From contig JALSKY010000088.1 in NCBI GenBank assembly GCA_026988585.1, positions 1 to 19,606 of the forward strand: a DNA stretch of 19,606 nt, in the 5' to 3' direction. Positions 6,360-14,116 of the stretch are shown here, in pieces. The translations under genes and the position numbers were made by a program. This DNA comes from Deltaproteobacteria bacterium. Lineage in GTDB: Bacteria > Desulfobacterota > Dissulfuribacteria > Dissulfuribacterales > QOAL01. Below the pieces are notes generated by a model. That model was not told where the DNA came from. It worked only from the letters and a program-made list of their open reading frames with translations, and made no database searches. Within the stretch, counting starts at the first letter, position 1; each line of letters starts with the position of its first letter.

Positions 6360-8407
6360 GTCACCTTTGCATATAAAGATCTTGGAACTTCTGTCTGGAT
6401 AGTGTGCAAAAAATCATCCCTGAATTCCGGATGATGGGGGTCCAACAGATCCTTGCCAACAACAGATATCTCCATCCCCTTCATTGGCCTCCAGGCCAGC
6501 CTCAGATCAAGCCCTGTGTAAACCGGAATATCCAGGCCGGCAATCTCGGAGGTATGACGTATCCAGAGATCACAGGCAATATCATCTGTAATATCCCAAC
6601 TGGAGCGGAAAGAGAGTATATGCCGCGGACTCACCATATATGTGGCCGGCATGCTGGAGGTATCCCTGTACTTACTCTCAATCCAGTAGCTGTAATCCAT
6701 ATAGGAGTAGGAAAGCTCCATCCTCCACCACTTTTTCGGCTTGAGATTCCCCGTTATCTCAAAACCGAAATTCTCTCCCTTTCCATGGTTTTCAGGCACG
6801 ATAGGGATTATCAGATTGGGTACCAGTGAAGGATAGAAGATTGGGGCCTCCTGCCTGCCTGAAAAGAGATCATCATAAAAATTGGCAAAGGCGGTCAGGT
6901 CCAGGGATGCCAGATCTTTCCATGAGATACGGTAGCCCGCCTCTATGGCAGTGAGCTTCTCGCTGTCAAAGGAGTCATCACCCACAAAGACTGCAAGAGG
7001 AGGAAGAAACGGATTCAGATCCGGCCTGCTGCTCACAACCCAGCGGGAAGAAAAATTGGCCCGACTTGGACTCCGGGTGGCCTTGGAAGCAGCAAGCCAG
7101 ACACTCTGGCTGTCGTTTATGGAGTATAGAAGTCTGGCTGTAGGCTGAAGGTCCAGTTCAGAGTAGGTACTGTTATCTATGCGCAAACCAAGGATGAGTT
7201 TCAACGCCCCCTGAAGAAAACTGCTCTCATTCTGAAAAAACAGGCTGAAATAATCATCTTTCTTCTTTTGCGGGTCAAAAAAGTAGCCGGTGAACCGGAC
7301 ATCATCCCATGAATGACGGTAACCTATACCTGCCTGGAACTCATTGCTGTCGAGATAGGAGAAACGATAGCGCATCTCTGCCTCTATGTTCTCCCTGTCT
7401 TCCTGGGCAAATAATCCATGTTGCCTGCTGGCCTGATCATAGAAAAAGCGCAGATCAATATGGTGGCCAAGGTCGGTAAGCCTGGAAAATCTGGCCATGA
7501 TATTTCCACCGGAAACCATAACATCAGTCTTGTACGGCACTCTCTCAAGAAAGTCATGAGCATACTGATTAACATAAGAGGTACCATCTCCTGTGTAGAT
7601 GTCCCCTTGCAGGATCAGATCAGTTGCATTGGCAAAATGGAGATCTGTCCTGAAACCAGCCCTGCCCATCCTCCTGTCATCCCAGGCCTTATCACCATCC
7701 TTTTCATCCTGGGGGCCAATTTCATTACCCTTGCCATAAATCCGGAAAGTGCCGAGGTCACCCAGTCTGCCCCCATATCTTACAGAGGTAAAGGCCCTCT
7801 CCAGTGTACCTGCCCCGAGCTCGAGAAATCCTCCCTGGGTCTTGCTGCTATCCTTGGTAATGATATTTATAACCCCATTGACCGCATTAGAGCCCCAACT
7901 GCTTGCACCAGGCCCGCGGATTATCTCGATCCTATCGATATCCGCAAGGAGGGTATCCTGGACATCCCAGAAGACACCGGAAAAAAGAGGGGAATAGAGT
8001 GGCCGTCCATCCATGAGAACAAGCAGCTTATCTGAAAAGAGGCCATTGAATCCCCTGATAGATACTGCCCAGTTTTCATTGTCTATCTTGGCCACATTGA
8101 CACCGGGAACCATACGGAGAAGATCAGGGATACTGGTAGCTCCTGAACGCTTGATCTCCCGGTTCGTTACAACATACACAGCAGCCGGGACATCCCGAAG
8201 GCTCTGAGGCTTCTTGAAGGCTGATGTAACCTCAAAATTCATCAATTCCTCAAGACTCAAAGATAGAATGTCATCTACCCCATCCCCAAAGTCCTGTTCT
8301 GCCCCATAGAGATTGGTATAGCTGCCGGCCAAAACTACCAGAACCAGAAAGATGGAAAAAAAGTTGAAGAGGCACTTTGTAGGTGGAAGTGCGTTCTCTG
8401 CAATCAT
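6347..8407 (-). CDS. TonB-dependent outer-membrane receptor
   Basis: With the ATG at 8407 (GAGG 8 bases upstream) the protein has 686 residues: a signal peptide to about residue 36 ('LYGA|EQDF'), a plug domain at about 70-185 and a beta-barrel to the C-terminal Phe. The plug has 'DVPAAVYVVTNREIKRSGA', 'PDLLRMVPGVNV', 'SIRGFNG', 'VLMDGRPLYSPLFSGVFWD', 'IDRIEIIRGPGASSWGSNA' and 'NGVINIITK'. The short leader 'DILSLSLEELMNFEVTSA' is typical of the receptor class found beside YfiR-like genes. There is no extra N-terminal signalling (STN) domain and no clear TonB box. An in-frame TTG at 8464 has no ribosome binding site. The substrate cannot be read from sequence. It is the first gene of the four-gene operon. 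Confidence 0.93.
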   Translation of the reverse strand: MIAENALPPTKCLFNFFSIFLVLVVLAGSYTNLYGAEQDFGDGVDDILSLSLEELMNFEVTSAFKKPQSLRDVPAAVYVVTNREIKRSGATSIPDLLRMVPGVNVAKIDNENWAVSIRGFNGLFSDKLLVLMDGRPLYSPLFSGVFWDVQDTLLADIDRIEIIRGPGASSWGSNAVNGVINIITKDSSKTQGGFLELGAGTLERAFTSVRYGGRLGDLGTFRIYGKGNEIGPQDEKDGDKAWDDRRMGRAGFRTDLHFANATDLILQGDIYTGDGTSYVNQYAHDFLERVPYKTDVMVSGGNIMARFSRLTDLGHHIDLRFFYDQASRQHGLFAQEDRENIEAEMRYRFSYLDSNEFQAGIGYRHSWDDVRFTGYFFDPQKKKDDYFSLFFQNESSFLQGALKLILGLRIDNSTYSELDLQPTARLLYSINDSQSVWLAASKATRSPSRANFSSRWVVSSRPDLNPFLPPLAVFVGDDSFDSEKLTAIEAGYRISWKDLASLDLTAFANFYDDLFSGRQEAPIFYPSLVPNLIIPIVPENHGKGENFGFEITGNLKPKKWWRMELSYSYMDYSYWIESKYRDTSSMPATYMVSPRHILSFRSSWDITDDIACDLWIRHTSEIAGLDIPVYTGLDLRLAWRPMKGMEISVVGKDLLDPHHPEFRDDFLHTIQTEVPRSLYAKVTWHF

Positions 8408-8493
8408 GGCATGAACCTCGTTCCCGTTTGTTATCCCCTTTTTCGACCAGCCAGGCAGATCCAATGAATTTACTAAGGAGAGATGGCCAGAGA

Positions 8494-8519
8494 CACAATA
8501 AACACAATAAATTATAGCA
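8494..8519 (-). promoter_or_regulatory. Candidate extended -10 promoter of the receptor operon, with tandem 9-mers
   Basis: On the minus strand TGC-TATAAT (8519-8511) is an extended -10 element with a perfect hexamer. No good -35 is present, which is common for extended -10 promoters. Transcription would start near 8504, leaving about 97 bases of leader before the ATG at 8407. Two exact tandem copies of TTTATTGTG (8511-8503 and 8502-8494) cover the expected start site and could bind a regulator. The rest of 8520-8709 shows no gene. Confidence 0.45.
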
Positions 8520-8709
8520 GTTGTTACCTATTTAGACGAAAAAATCAAGAAAATGAAACAAAATTAGGGACGCCTATCAGATAGATCGAGTGAAACGCAT
8601 CGATTTGAACAGAAAGAGATGATAAAGCCGGTTAAAAGATCTGTGCCAGGAGAGGAAAGAAGCTATCACGAAGACAGAATAGGTGACCAAGAACGACTAC
8701 AGCAACTTA

Positions 8710-9006
8710 CTACCTGCCGTTCAGCCCCTTGCCTGGACGAAAAACTATCCTGAATGAGCTTGGGCAACTGGTCTCCTTACCATTCCTGGGATTTATGAAT
8801 CTTCTACCCTTCTGCCGGGTACACCAGAAGGCTCCAAACCCCCTGATTTCAATCCGGCGTCTCTCTGCCAGGGCAGCTCCCATCTGTTCAAAGATGGAAT
8901 CCACAACATCTTCCAGATCAGACTGGATCAGTTCAGGAAACCTTTCCCTCATTCTATGGATCAGATCTTTCTTGAGAAAGGCCTTGGGACTCTTCTGGTA
9001 GCTCAT
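8710..9006 (-). CDS. ihfB: HU/IHF-family DNA-binding protein, IHF-beta-like
   Basis: This 98-residue protein matches the HU/IHF fold: helices to about residue 50, 'ERRRIEIRGFGAF' at 48-60, and the beta-arm with 'NPRNGK' at 72-77, whose Pro73 is the intercalating residue that bends DNA. It ends in 'FRPGKGL', as in IHF subunits. 'RIEIRGFG' and the position behind rpsA (in E. coli ihfB also follows rpsA) favour IHF beta over HU. It has an N-terminal extension of several residues ('MSYQKSPKAF') relative to the usual 'MTKSEL' start. AGGAG lies 13 bases before the ATG, a long spacing. The partner subunit is not in the window. Roles of IHF include nucleoid architecture and help at sigma-54 promoters. 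Confidence 0.85.
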   Translation of the reverse strand: MSYQKSPKAFLKKDLIHRMRERFPELIQSDLEDVVDSIFEQMGAALAERRRIEIRGFGAFWCTRQKGRRFINPRNGKETSCPSSFRIVFRPGKGLNGR

Positions 9007-9029
9007 TGAAATGGATAGCTCCTGAAATC

Positions 9030-9974
9030 CTAATTGGGTGCGGCACTTGACCTGGAATAGGATAGCAATTCCGAGAGGCGAAAAAGCATCCTGGCACCAG
9101 ACCCTTCCAGGATATTCAATATCTCGTCCAACTTATCCTGTTCTGGGTAACAAAGCCGTGGCTCACCCTCCAACCCTGCAAACTCCGCCGCCTTTTTAAC
9201 CGCCTGATAAAAATTGCCTGTCTCATCAATGAGACCGAGCTCAAAGGCTTGCCGCCCGGAAAAGATGCGACCATCAGCTATCGGCCTGATAACAGACAGA
9301 TCCATTTTTCGTGCAGAGGCCACATCCTCCATGAACTGGGCATGAAGATCATCCATAACACCTTGCAGGACCGCCCGCTCTTCAGGTGTGAGCTCACGAG
9401 TCATAGATGCCAGATCTTTGAGCCTGCCACTTTTTAGTACGGTGGTTCGGATCCCGATCTTCTGCATAAGCTCTGAAAGATTTGGGATGGTCATGATCAC
9501 ACCGATACTGCCGGTAATGGAGCCTGGATTTGCGACTATATACCGAGAGCCACAGGCTGCGTAAAAGCCTCCGGAAGCAGCAACATTGCCTAGAGATGCA
9601 ACTACAGGCTTTATCTTGTCTATTCGTCTCGCTTCAGCATAGATCTCCTGAGAGGCCCCAACAGCCCCACCAGGACTGTCTATCCTTAGTATTATTGCCT
9701 TAACATCATCATCTTTGGCAAAATCCCTCATGGCCTTCAGGGTATCACTGGCATCAGTAATAACATCTGCCACTGGTACCACGCCAATAGATGGGCCACC
9801 AAGATCAGAGACCTTTGAAATGGAGCCCCGAACAATCAACAGAGAGAACAGTAAAAAGAGAATGAAAGAGGAGAGGGCCAGCCCTCCAATGGTGGCCAGC
9901 ACAATGGTAAAGGTGCTGGCCCTGGATTTGCGCGAAGAACCGTCAGACTGACAAGGGATCTGTTGATCACTCAT
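9030..9974 (-). CDS. sppA: Signal peptide peptidase SppA, short (36K) type
   Basis: A 314-residue membrane-anchored serine protease that degrades cleaved signal peptides. One transmembrane segment lies at about 22-49. The S49 core has 'ILRIDSPGGAVGAS' (94-108), the nucleophile Ser134 in 'NVAASGGFYAACG' and the general base Lys186 in 'KSGRLKDLAS'. The 52-residue distance between Ser and Lys is the one known for short bacterial SppA. The ATG lies 10 bases after the rpsA stop with no clear Shine-Dalgarno sequence, so coupling with rpsA is likely. Both catalytic residues are present, so it should be active. Confidence 0.93.
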   Translation of the reverse strand: MSDQQIPCQSDGSSRKSRASTFTIVLATIGGLALSSFILFLLFSLLIVRGSISKVSDLGGPSIGVVPVADVITDASDTLKAMRDFAKDDDVKAIILRIDSPGGAVGASQEIYAEARRIDKIKPVVASLGNVAASGGFYAACGSRYIVANPGSITGSIGVIMTIPNLSELMQKIGIRTTVLKSGRLKDLASMTRELTPEERAVLQGVMDDLHAQFMEDVASARKMDLSVIRPIADGRIFSGRQAFELGLIDETGNFYQAVKKAAEFAGLEGEPRLCYPEQDKLDEILNILEGSGARMLFRLSELLSYSRSSAAPN

Positions 9975-9984
9975 TGAATGGGAA

Positions 9985-11814
9985 CTATTTGTCTTCCTTG
10001 GTCTTCAGCTCCTCCTGAAGAAGCTGGCCAAGGGTTGTAGGCGCATCCTGGCTGCTGGCATACTCTGAGTAGAATGAGCGCTCCTCATCCTCTGCGATTC
10101 GCTTTATTGAGAGCCCGATTCTCCTATCAGAAGGGGAGACATTTATCACCTTTGCAGTAATTTCGTCTCCCACATTGAACTCTCCCACTGGACTTTTCGG
10201 TTTGCCCGGAGCTATCTCGGATACATGTATCAGGCCTTCAATCCCCTCCTCCAGTTCAACAAAGATACCAAAATCGGTTACATTGGTGATCTTGCCAGTG
10301 ACAGAGCTTCCAATGGGATAGCGTTCAGGCACTGATTCCCACGGATCAGGAACGAGCTGTTTGACACCGAGAGAAAACCGCTCTTTCTCCTTGTCCACAT
10401 TCAACACCACTGCCTGGATACTGTCTCCCTTCTTGTATAGCTCAGAAGGATGCTTGACCCTCTTGCTCCAGGAAAGATCGGAGATATGAACAAGCCCGTC
10501 TATCCCCTCCTCTATTCCGATAAAAAGACCAAACTCAGTTATATTTTTAACCTTACCTTCGATCACCGTTCCTGGAGGATATTTTTCAGCAACCAGATCC
10601 CAGGGATTGGGTTCTATCTGCTTCAGGCCGAGAGAGATCCGTTTGGCATCAGGATCAACCTTGAGAACCACTGCCTCAACCTCATCTCCCACAGTCAGAA
10701 TCTGCTTGGGATGACGGATTCTCTTGGTCCAGGACATTTCAGAGACATGAATGAGCCCCTCGACTCCCTCTTCCAGCTCAACGAATGCACCATATTCAGT
10801 GAGACTGACAACCTTACCCCTGATTTTGGAGCCGTCTGGATATTTCTCCTCCACATTGAGCCAGGGATCTTCTTTGAGGGCCTTGACGCTAAGGGCAACC
10901 TTCTCCTTTTCCGGATCAAAGGATAGCACCTTGACCTCGATCTCATCACCAACCTTGTACACCTTGGATGGATGCCCTACACGGCCCCAGGAGATATCTG
11001 TTACATGAAGCAGACCATCGATACCGCCGAGATCTACAAACACCCCGTAATCGGTGATATTTTTCACAACACCACGTCTTACCTGCCCCTCCTCCAGAGT
11101 TGAGAGAGTCTCCTTCTTTTTCTCCTCCATCTCCTTTTCAAGAAGAGCCCTGCGGGAAACCACGATATTTTCCCTTTTGCGGTTGCAGTCCAGAATTTTG
11201 CACATGAAGCTCTCGCCAATCAGGCTATCCATATCAGGATGTGGGCGCACATCTATCTGTGAGTATGGTAGAAAGGCCTTCACACTCCCGGCACCCTCAC
11301 CAATACGCACGGTCAAGCCACCTTTGACCTTGCCAAAGGCTGCAACCTCAATGGGCTCGCCTGCCTCAAAGGCCTCCATTATCAGGTCCCAGACCTTGCC
11401 CCTCTTGGCCTTGGCATAGGAGATACGCATGGTGCCATATTCAGGACTCCACTTTTCCAGCAATACCTCAACAGTATCTCCAGGCTGAACAGTGACATTG
11501 CCCTCGGCATCCTTGAACTCCCTAATTGGAATGATGCCCTCAGACTTGTAACCAATATCCACCATCACTGTATCATGATCTACATTGATCACCGTGCCCT
11601 GGAGGATCTCCCCCTCCTCGAAGGCTTTAAGGCTCTCTTCAAAGAGAGTCTCAAACTGGCTCATATCTTCAGCATTGCTCTCTTCATCTGCAGTTGCTGC
11701 TGTTACAGTTTTGGGTTCAGTTGCTGACGCAGTTGCATCAGAGGCAGCCTCTGCCACCATTTCCGCATCCATTGCGGCGGTTTGTGTCTCTTTTTTCTCG
11801 TCAACTTTATCCAT
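9985..11814 (-). CDS. rpsA: 30S ribosomal protein S1
   Basis: The 609-residue protein has six S1 (OB-fold) domains at about 66-136, 152-224, 241-311, 328-398, 413-485 and 500-571. Domains 3-6 show the strong pattern 'GKV..IT.FG.FV.L..G.EGL.H.S'. S1 helps the ribosome bind and unfold mRNA. The N-terminus has an extra stretch of about 50 residues rich in Ala, Glu, Asp and Thr before 'MSQFETLFEESL', where typical S1 proteins begin. The ATG at 11814 is preceded by AGGGGG and a promoter, so the long form is preferred; the internal ATG at 11664 is the alternative. It heads the operon rpsA-sppA-ihfB. Confidence 0.96.
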   Translation of the reverse strand: MDKVDEKKETQTAAMDAEMVAEAASDATASATEPKTVTAATADEESNAEDMSQFETLFEESLKAFEEGEILQGTVINVDHDTVMVDIGYKSEGIIPIREFKDAEGNVTVQPGDTVEVLLEKWSPEYGTMRISYAKAKRGKVWDLIMEAFEAGEPIEVAAFGKVKGGLTVRIGEGAGSVKAFLPYSQIDVRPHPDMDSLIGESFMCKILDCNRKRENIVVSRRALLEKEMEEKKKETLSTLEEGQVRRGVVKNITDYGVFVDLGGIDGLLHVTDISWGRVGHPSKVYKVGDEIEVKVLSFDPEKEKVALSVKALKEDPWLNVEEKYPDGSKIRGKVVSLTEYGAFVELEEGVEGLIHVSEMSWTKRIRHPKQILTVGDEVEAVVLKVDPDAKRISLGLKQIEPNPWDLVAEKYPPGTVIEGKVKNITEFGLFIGIEEGIDGLVHISDLSWSKRVKHPSELYKKGDSIQAVVLNVDKEKERFSLGVKQLVPDPWESVPERYPIGSSVTGKITNVTDFGIFVELEEGIEGLIHVSEIAPGKPKSPVGEFNVGDEITAKVINVSPSDRRIGLSIKRIAEDEERSFYSEYASSQDAPTTLGQLLQEELKTKEDK

Positions 11815-11849
11815 TTAGAAAATTCCCCCTACAAAACGTTGAATTCAGC

Positions 11850-11878
11850 TTTATACCAAGTTCCCTGCCAAAATTCAA
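11850..11878 (-). promoter_or_regulatory. Sigma-70 promoter of rpsA
   Basis: On the minus strand TTGAAT (11878-11873), a 17-base spacer and TATAAA (11855-11850) form a good housekeeping promoter. Transcription would start near 11843, 29 bases before the rpsA ATG. The intergenic region 11815-12135 holds this promoter and the weaker one for the dehydrogenase on the other strand. AT-rich runs lie between them and I see no gene there. Confidence 0.6.
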
Positions 11879-12059
11879 TGAGCAAAAATTAAAGATCCAT
11901 CAGAAAAAAATTTTGTCGTCAAAAAAAGCTGTTAGCTCAGACTGTAAAAAAACTGGTATGTTGACATATCCTGGACGATTCAGCAGGTGTGACATGAAAA
12001 CAGAAACAGGCATCCTGTAAGCCAGCGTGGATTTAGATTTTTTACCGATAGTATGCTGG

Positions 12060-12089
12060 TTGACCACTCCTGCAGAGAACTGATATTTT
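12060..12089 (+). promoter_or_regulatory. Candidate promoter of the alcohol dehydrogenase gene
   Basis: TTGACC (12060-12065), an 18-base spacer and TATTTT (12084-12089) give an acceptable sigma-70 promoter. The start point would be about 40 bases before the ATG at 12136. A better -35 hexamer, TTGACA at 11961-11966, has no -10 at the right distance. Confidence 0.4.
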
Positions 12090-12135
12090 CAAAAAGGCTT
12101 GGACAACAGCCGTGTCTGGAAAAGGAGCGAGAGAA

Positions 12136-13308
12136 ATGGACAGATTTGAATTTCAAAATCCCACCAGGATCATTTTTGGAAGAGATCAGGTGGAAAGGGC
12201 AGGAGAAACAGCAAGAGAGTTGGGCAGCAGGCTCCTGATGGTGATAGGTTCAGGGAGTGTCAGAAGAAATGGAGTACTCCAGCGGGTTACAGATCTCATG
12301 GAGCAGGCCGGATTAAAAATCATCTTCCTTGAAGGAGTTGTTCCAAATCCCAGGCTCTCCAAGGTCCGGGAGGGAATAGATCTATCCAGAAAATTTGATG
12401 TAGATCTGATCTGCGGGCTGGGAGGAGGAAGCGTCATGGATACTGCCAAGGCCATTGCAGCCGGCACTAAAATTCAGGATGATGTCTGGGATATCTTTCT
12501 GGGGAAAAAGGAGATAGACTCAGCCCTTCCCGTAATGACCATCCCAACCCTGGCAGCCTCAGGCTCAGAGATGAACGGATTCATGGTGATCACCAACGAG
12601 GACTCAGGCCTCAAGCTGGCTGCTGGTTCAATACACACCTTTCCAAAGGTCTCCATACTTGATCCAGTGCTTACCTTCACAGTACCCCCCAACCAGACCG
12701 CATATGGAGGGGTGGATGCAGTGTGCCATCTAATGGAACCCTACTTCAACGGCACCTACCCCGATACCCCCATCCAGGACAGTATTGCCGAGGCACTGAT
12801 GAGAAATATAATCAATGCCACCACAGGTGCCCTGAAGGACCCCGGCAACTATGACTACCGGGCAACCATGATGTGGGGAGCTACCCTGGCATTGAACGGA
12901 TTGACAAAGGCTGGAGTAGGCGAACATCGCTTTCCTGTCCATATGATAGAACATGCGGTCAGTGCTATATTCGACATTCCCCATGCCGCTGGTCTTGCAG
13001 CCCTGCTGCCTGGATGGATGCGCTGGAAGACCGCAAGGAATGAGGGTGAAAAGATCGCCCATATGGGCAGAAATGTACTGAACACTGAGACAAAAGGCAG
13101 CAGTGAAACCGGAGCGAAAGCAGCCATCTCAACCCTGGCATCCTGGCTTAGGGAGATCGGGTGCCCGGCATCTCTGGGAGGTCTGAAGATAACCCAGGAG
13201 GATCACGAAAAGATAGCGGATATAGCCTTGGTCCAGGCAAACATCTGGGGAATCAATAACATCTACAATAAAGAGACTATTCTTGAGATTCTCTCCTTTT
13301 GCCAATGA
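12136..13308 (+). CDS. Iron-containing alcohol dehydrogenase, YqhD/butanol dehydrogenase type
   Basis: This 390-residue protein is a complete group III (iron-type) alcohol dehydrogenase. It has 'GSGSVRRNGV' near 38-47 in the nucleotide site and 'GLGGGSVMDTAKAIAAG' at 94-110. 'GGVDAVCHLMEPYF' supplies metal ligands Asp194 and His198; 'HMIEHAVSAIFDIPHAAGLAALLP' supplies His273 and His283. The layout matches the YqhD/BDH branch, NAD(P)H-dependent cytoplasmic enzymes that reduce aldehydes or oxidise alcohols. The exact substrate is unknown. The ATG at 12136 is chosen over the upstream GTG at 12112 because AAAGGAG sits 8 bases before it. The last 32 bases overlap the end of tatC on the other strand. 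Confidence 0.92.
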   Translation: MDRFEFQNPTRIIFGRDQVERAGETARELGSRLLMVIGSGSVRRNGVLQRVTDLMEQAGLKIIFLEGVVPNPRLSKVREGIDLSRKFDVDLICGLGGGSVMDTAKAIAAGTKIQDDVWDIFLGKKEIDSALPVMTIPTLAASGSEMNGFMVITNEDSGLKLAAGSIHTFPKVSILDPVLTFTVPPNQTAYGGVDAVCHLMEPYFNGTYPDTPIQDSIAEALMRNIINATTGALKDPGNYDYRATMMWGATLALNGLTKAGVGEHRFPVHMIEHAVSAIFDIPHAAGLAALLPGWMRWKTARNEGEKIAHMGRNVLNTETKGSSETGAKAAISTLASWLREIGCPASLGGLKITQEDHEKIADIALVQANIWGINNIYNKETILEILSFCQ

Positions 13309-14116
13309 GGGCTATGGCCCAGATGCTTATCTCATAGAGAAACAGCAGGGGAAAGGCCAGCAGACACTGGTTCACCACATCAGGAGTTGGGGTGAGTATG
13401 GCCCCGATGACAAAGGCTATGAGCAGGGCATATTTCCTGTTTTCCCTGAGCATTCTGGCGTCTATTATCCCTATTAGACTTAGGAAAACCATAAAAACCG
13501 GTAACTCAAAGGCGAGACCGAAACCCAGCAGCAACTTGATGGCAAATGTGAAATATTCACTCAGGCCAGGCATGAGCTTCAGGTCTTTCCCTGCATAGCC
13601 TGCAAGAAAATTAAAGGCTGCTGGGAACACAACGAGATAGCCAAAAAGGCCGCCTCCAACAAAGAACAGGGAACCAAACAGGATAAAAGGTGCTGTCCAT
13701 TTTCTCTCATGGCTGTAAAGGCCTGGGGCGATGAACCCCCATATCTGCCACAGAATATATGGACTTGCCAGGAAAACCCCTCCAACAAGGGCAAGTTTGA
13801 GGTAGGTGAAAAAGGCCTCTGGATAGGAGGTGAAAATCATGGTCTCGCCAGGAGGCAAAACCTGCACCAGTGGCCGGGAAAGCAGGGTGAAAATAGGCTC
13901 TATGTACGCATAACAGATCCCAAATCCTATAACAACTGCGACCAGGCTCCTTATCAGCCTGTCTCTCAACTCCTTCAGGTGTTCTGTAAGGCTCTGTTCC
14001 CTGTCAATGGGTTCTTCATCAGAACCGGCAGCACCAATGGATCTGCTCAACTCTTTCTCCTGTTCCATTCCATCCGGCACTGCACCGGAACGATTCTCTT
14101 CAGGCACGGAACTCAT
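13277..14116 (-). CDS. tatC: Sec-independent protein translocase subunit TatC
   Basis: A 279-residue polytopic membrane protein. Conserved TatC motifs are 'LTEHLKELRDRL' (43-54), 'SRPL' (80-83), 'TSYPEAFFTYLKL', 'YILWQIWGFIAPGLYSHERK' (120-139, the signal-recognition loop) and 'LTPTPDVVNQ' near 241. Six membrane segments are visible. TatC recognises twin-arginine signal peptides and, with TatA/B, exports folded proteins. Neither tatA nor tatB is in the window. The protein carries an unusual acidic cytoplasmic extension of about 40 residues before the usual start. AGGTGG precedes the ATG, which lies inside the peptidase gene (17-base overlap), so the two are translationally coupled. Confidence 0.96.
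   Translation of the reverse strand: MSSVPEENRSGAVPDGMEQEKELSRSIGAAGSDEEPIDREQSLTEHLKELRDRLIRSLVAVVIGFGICYAYIEPIFTLLSRPLVQVLPPGETMIFTSYPEAFFTYLKLALVGGVFLASPYILWQIWGFIAPGLYSHERKWTAPFILFGSLFFVGGGLFGYLVVFPAAFNFLAGYAGKDLKLMPGLSEYFTFAIKLLLGFGLAFELPVFMVFLSLIGIIDARMLRENRKYALLIAFVIGAILTPTPDVVNQCLLAFPLLFLYEISIWAIALIGKRRESQE

Noticed and set aside
8640..8665. Sigma-54-like sequence TGGCACAGATCTTTTA on the minus strand upstream of the receptor operon
   Set aside because: The -24 part is perfect but the -12 GC is missing (TTTTA in place of TTGC), so it should not function.
11994..12020. Eight-codon leader-like frame upstream of the alcohol dehydrogenase
   Set aside because: No amino-acid bias, no attenuator hairpin after it, and it lies before the better promoter candidate.
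12053..12238. Long plus-strand frame overlapping the start of the dehydrogenase in another phase
   Set aside because: Shadow frame of a well-supported gene, without its own ribosome binding site.
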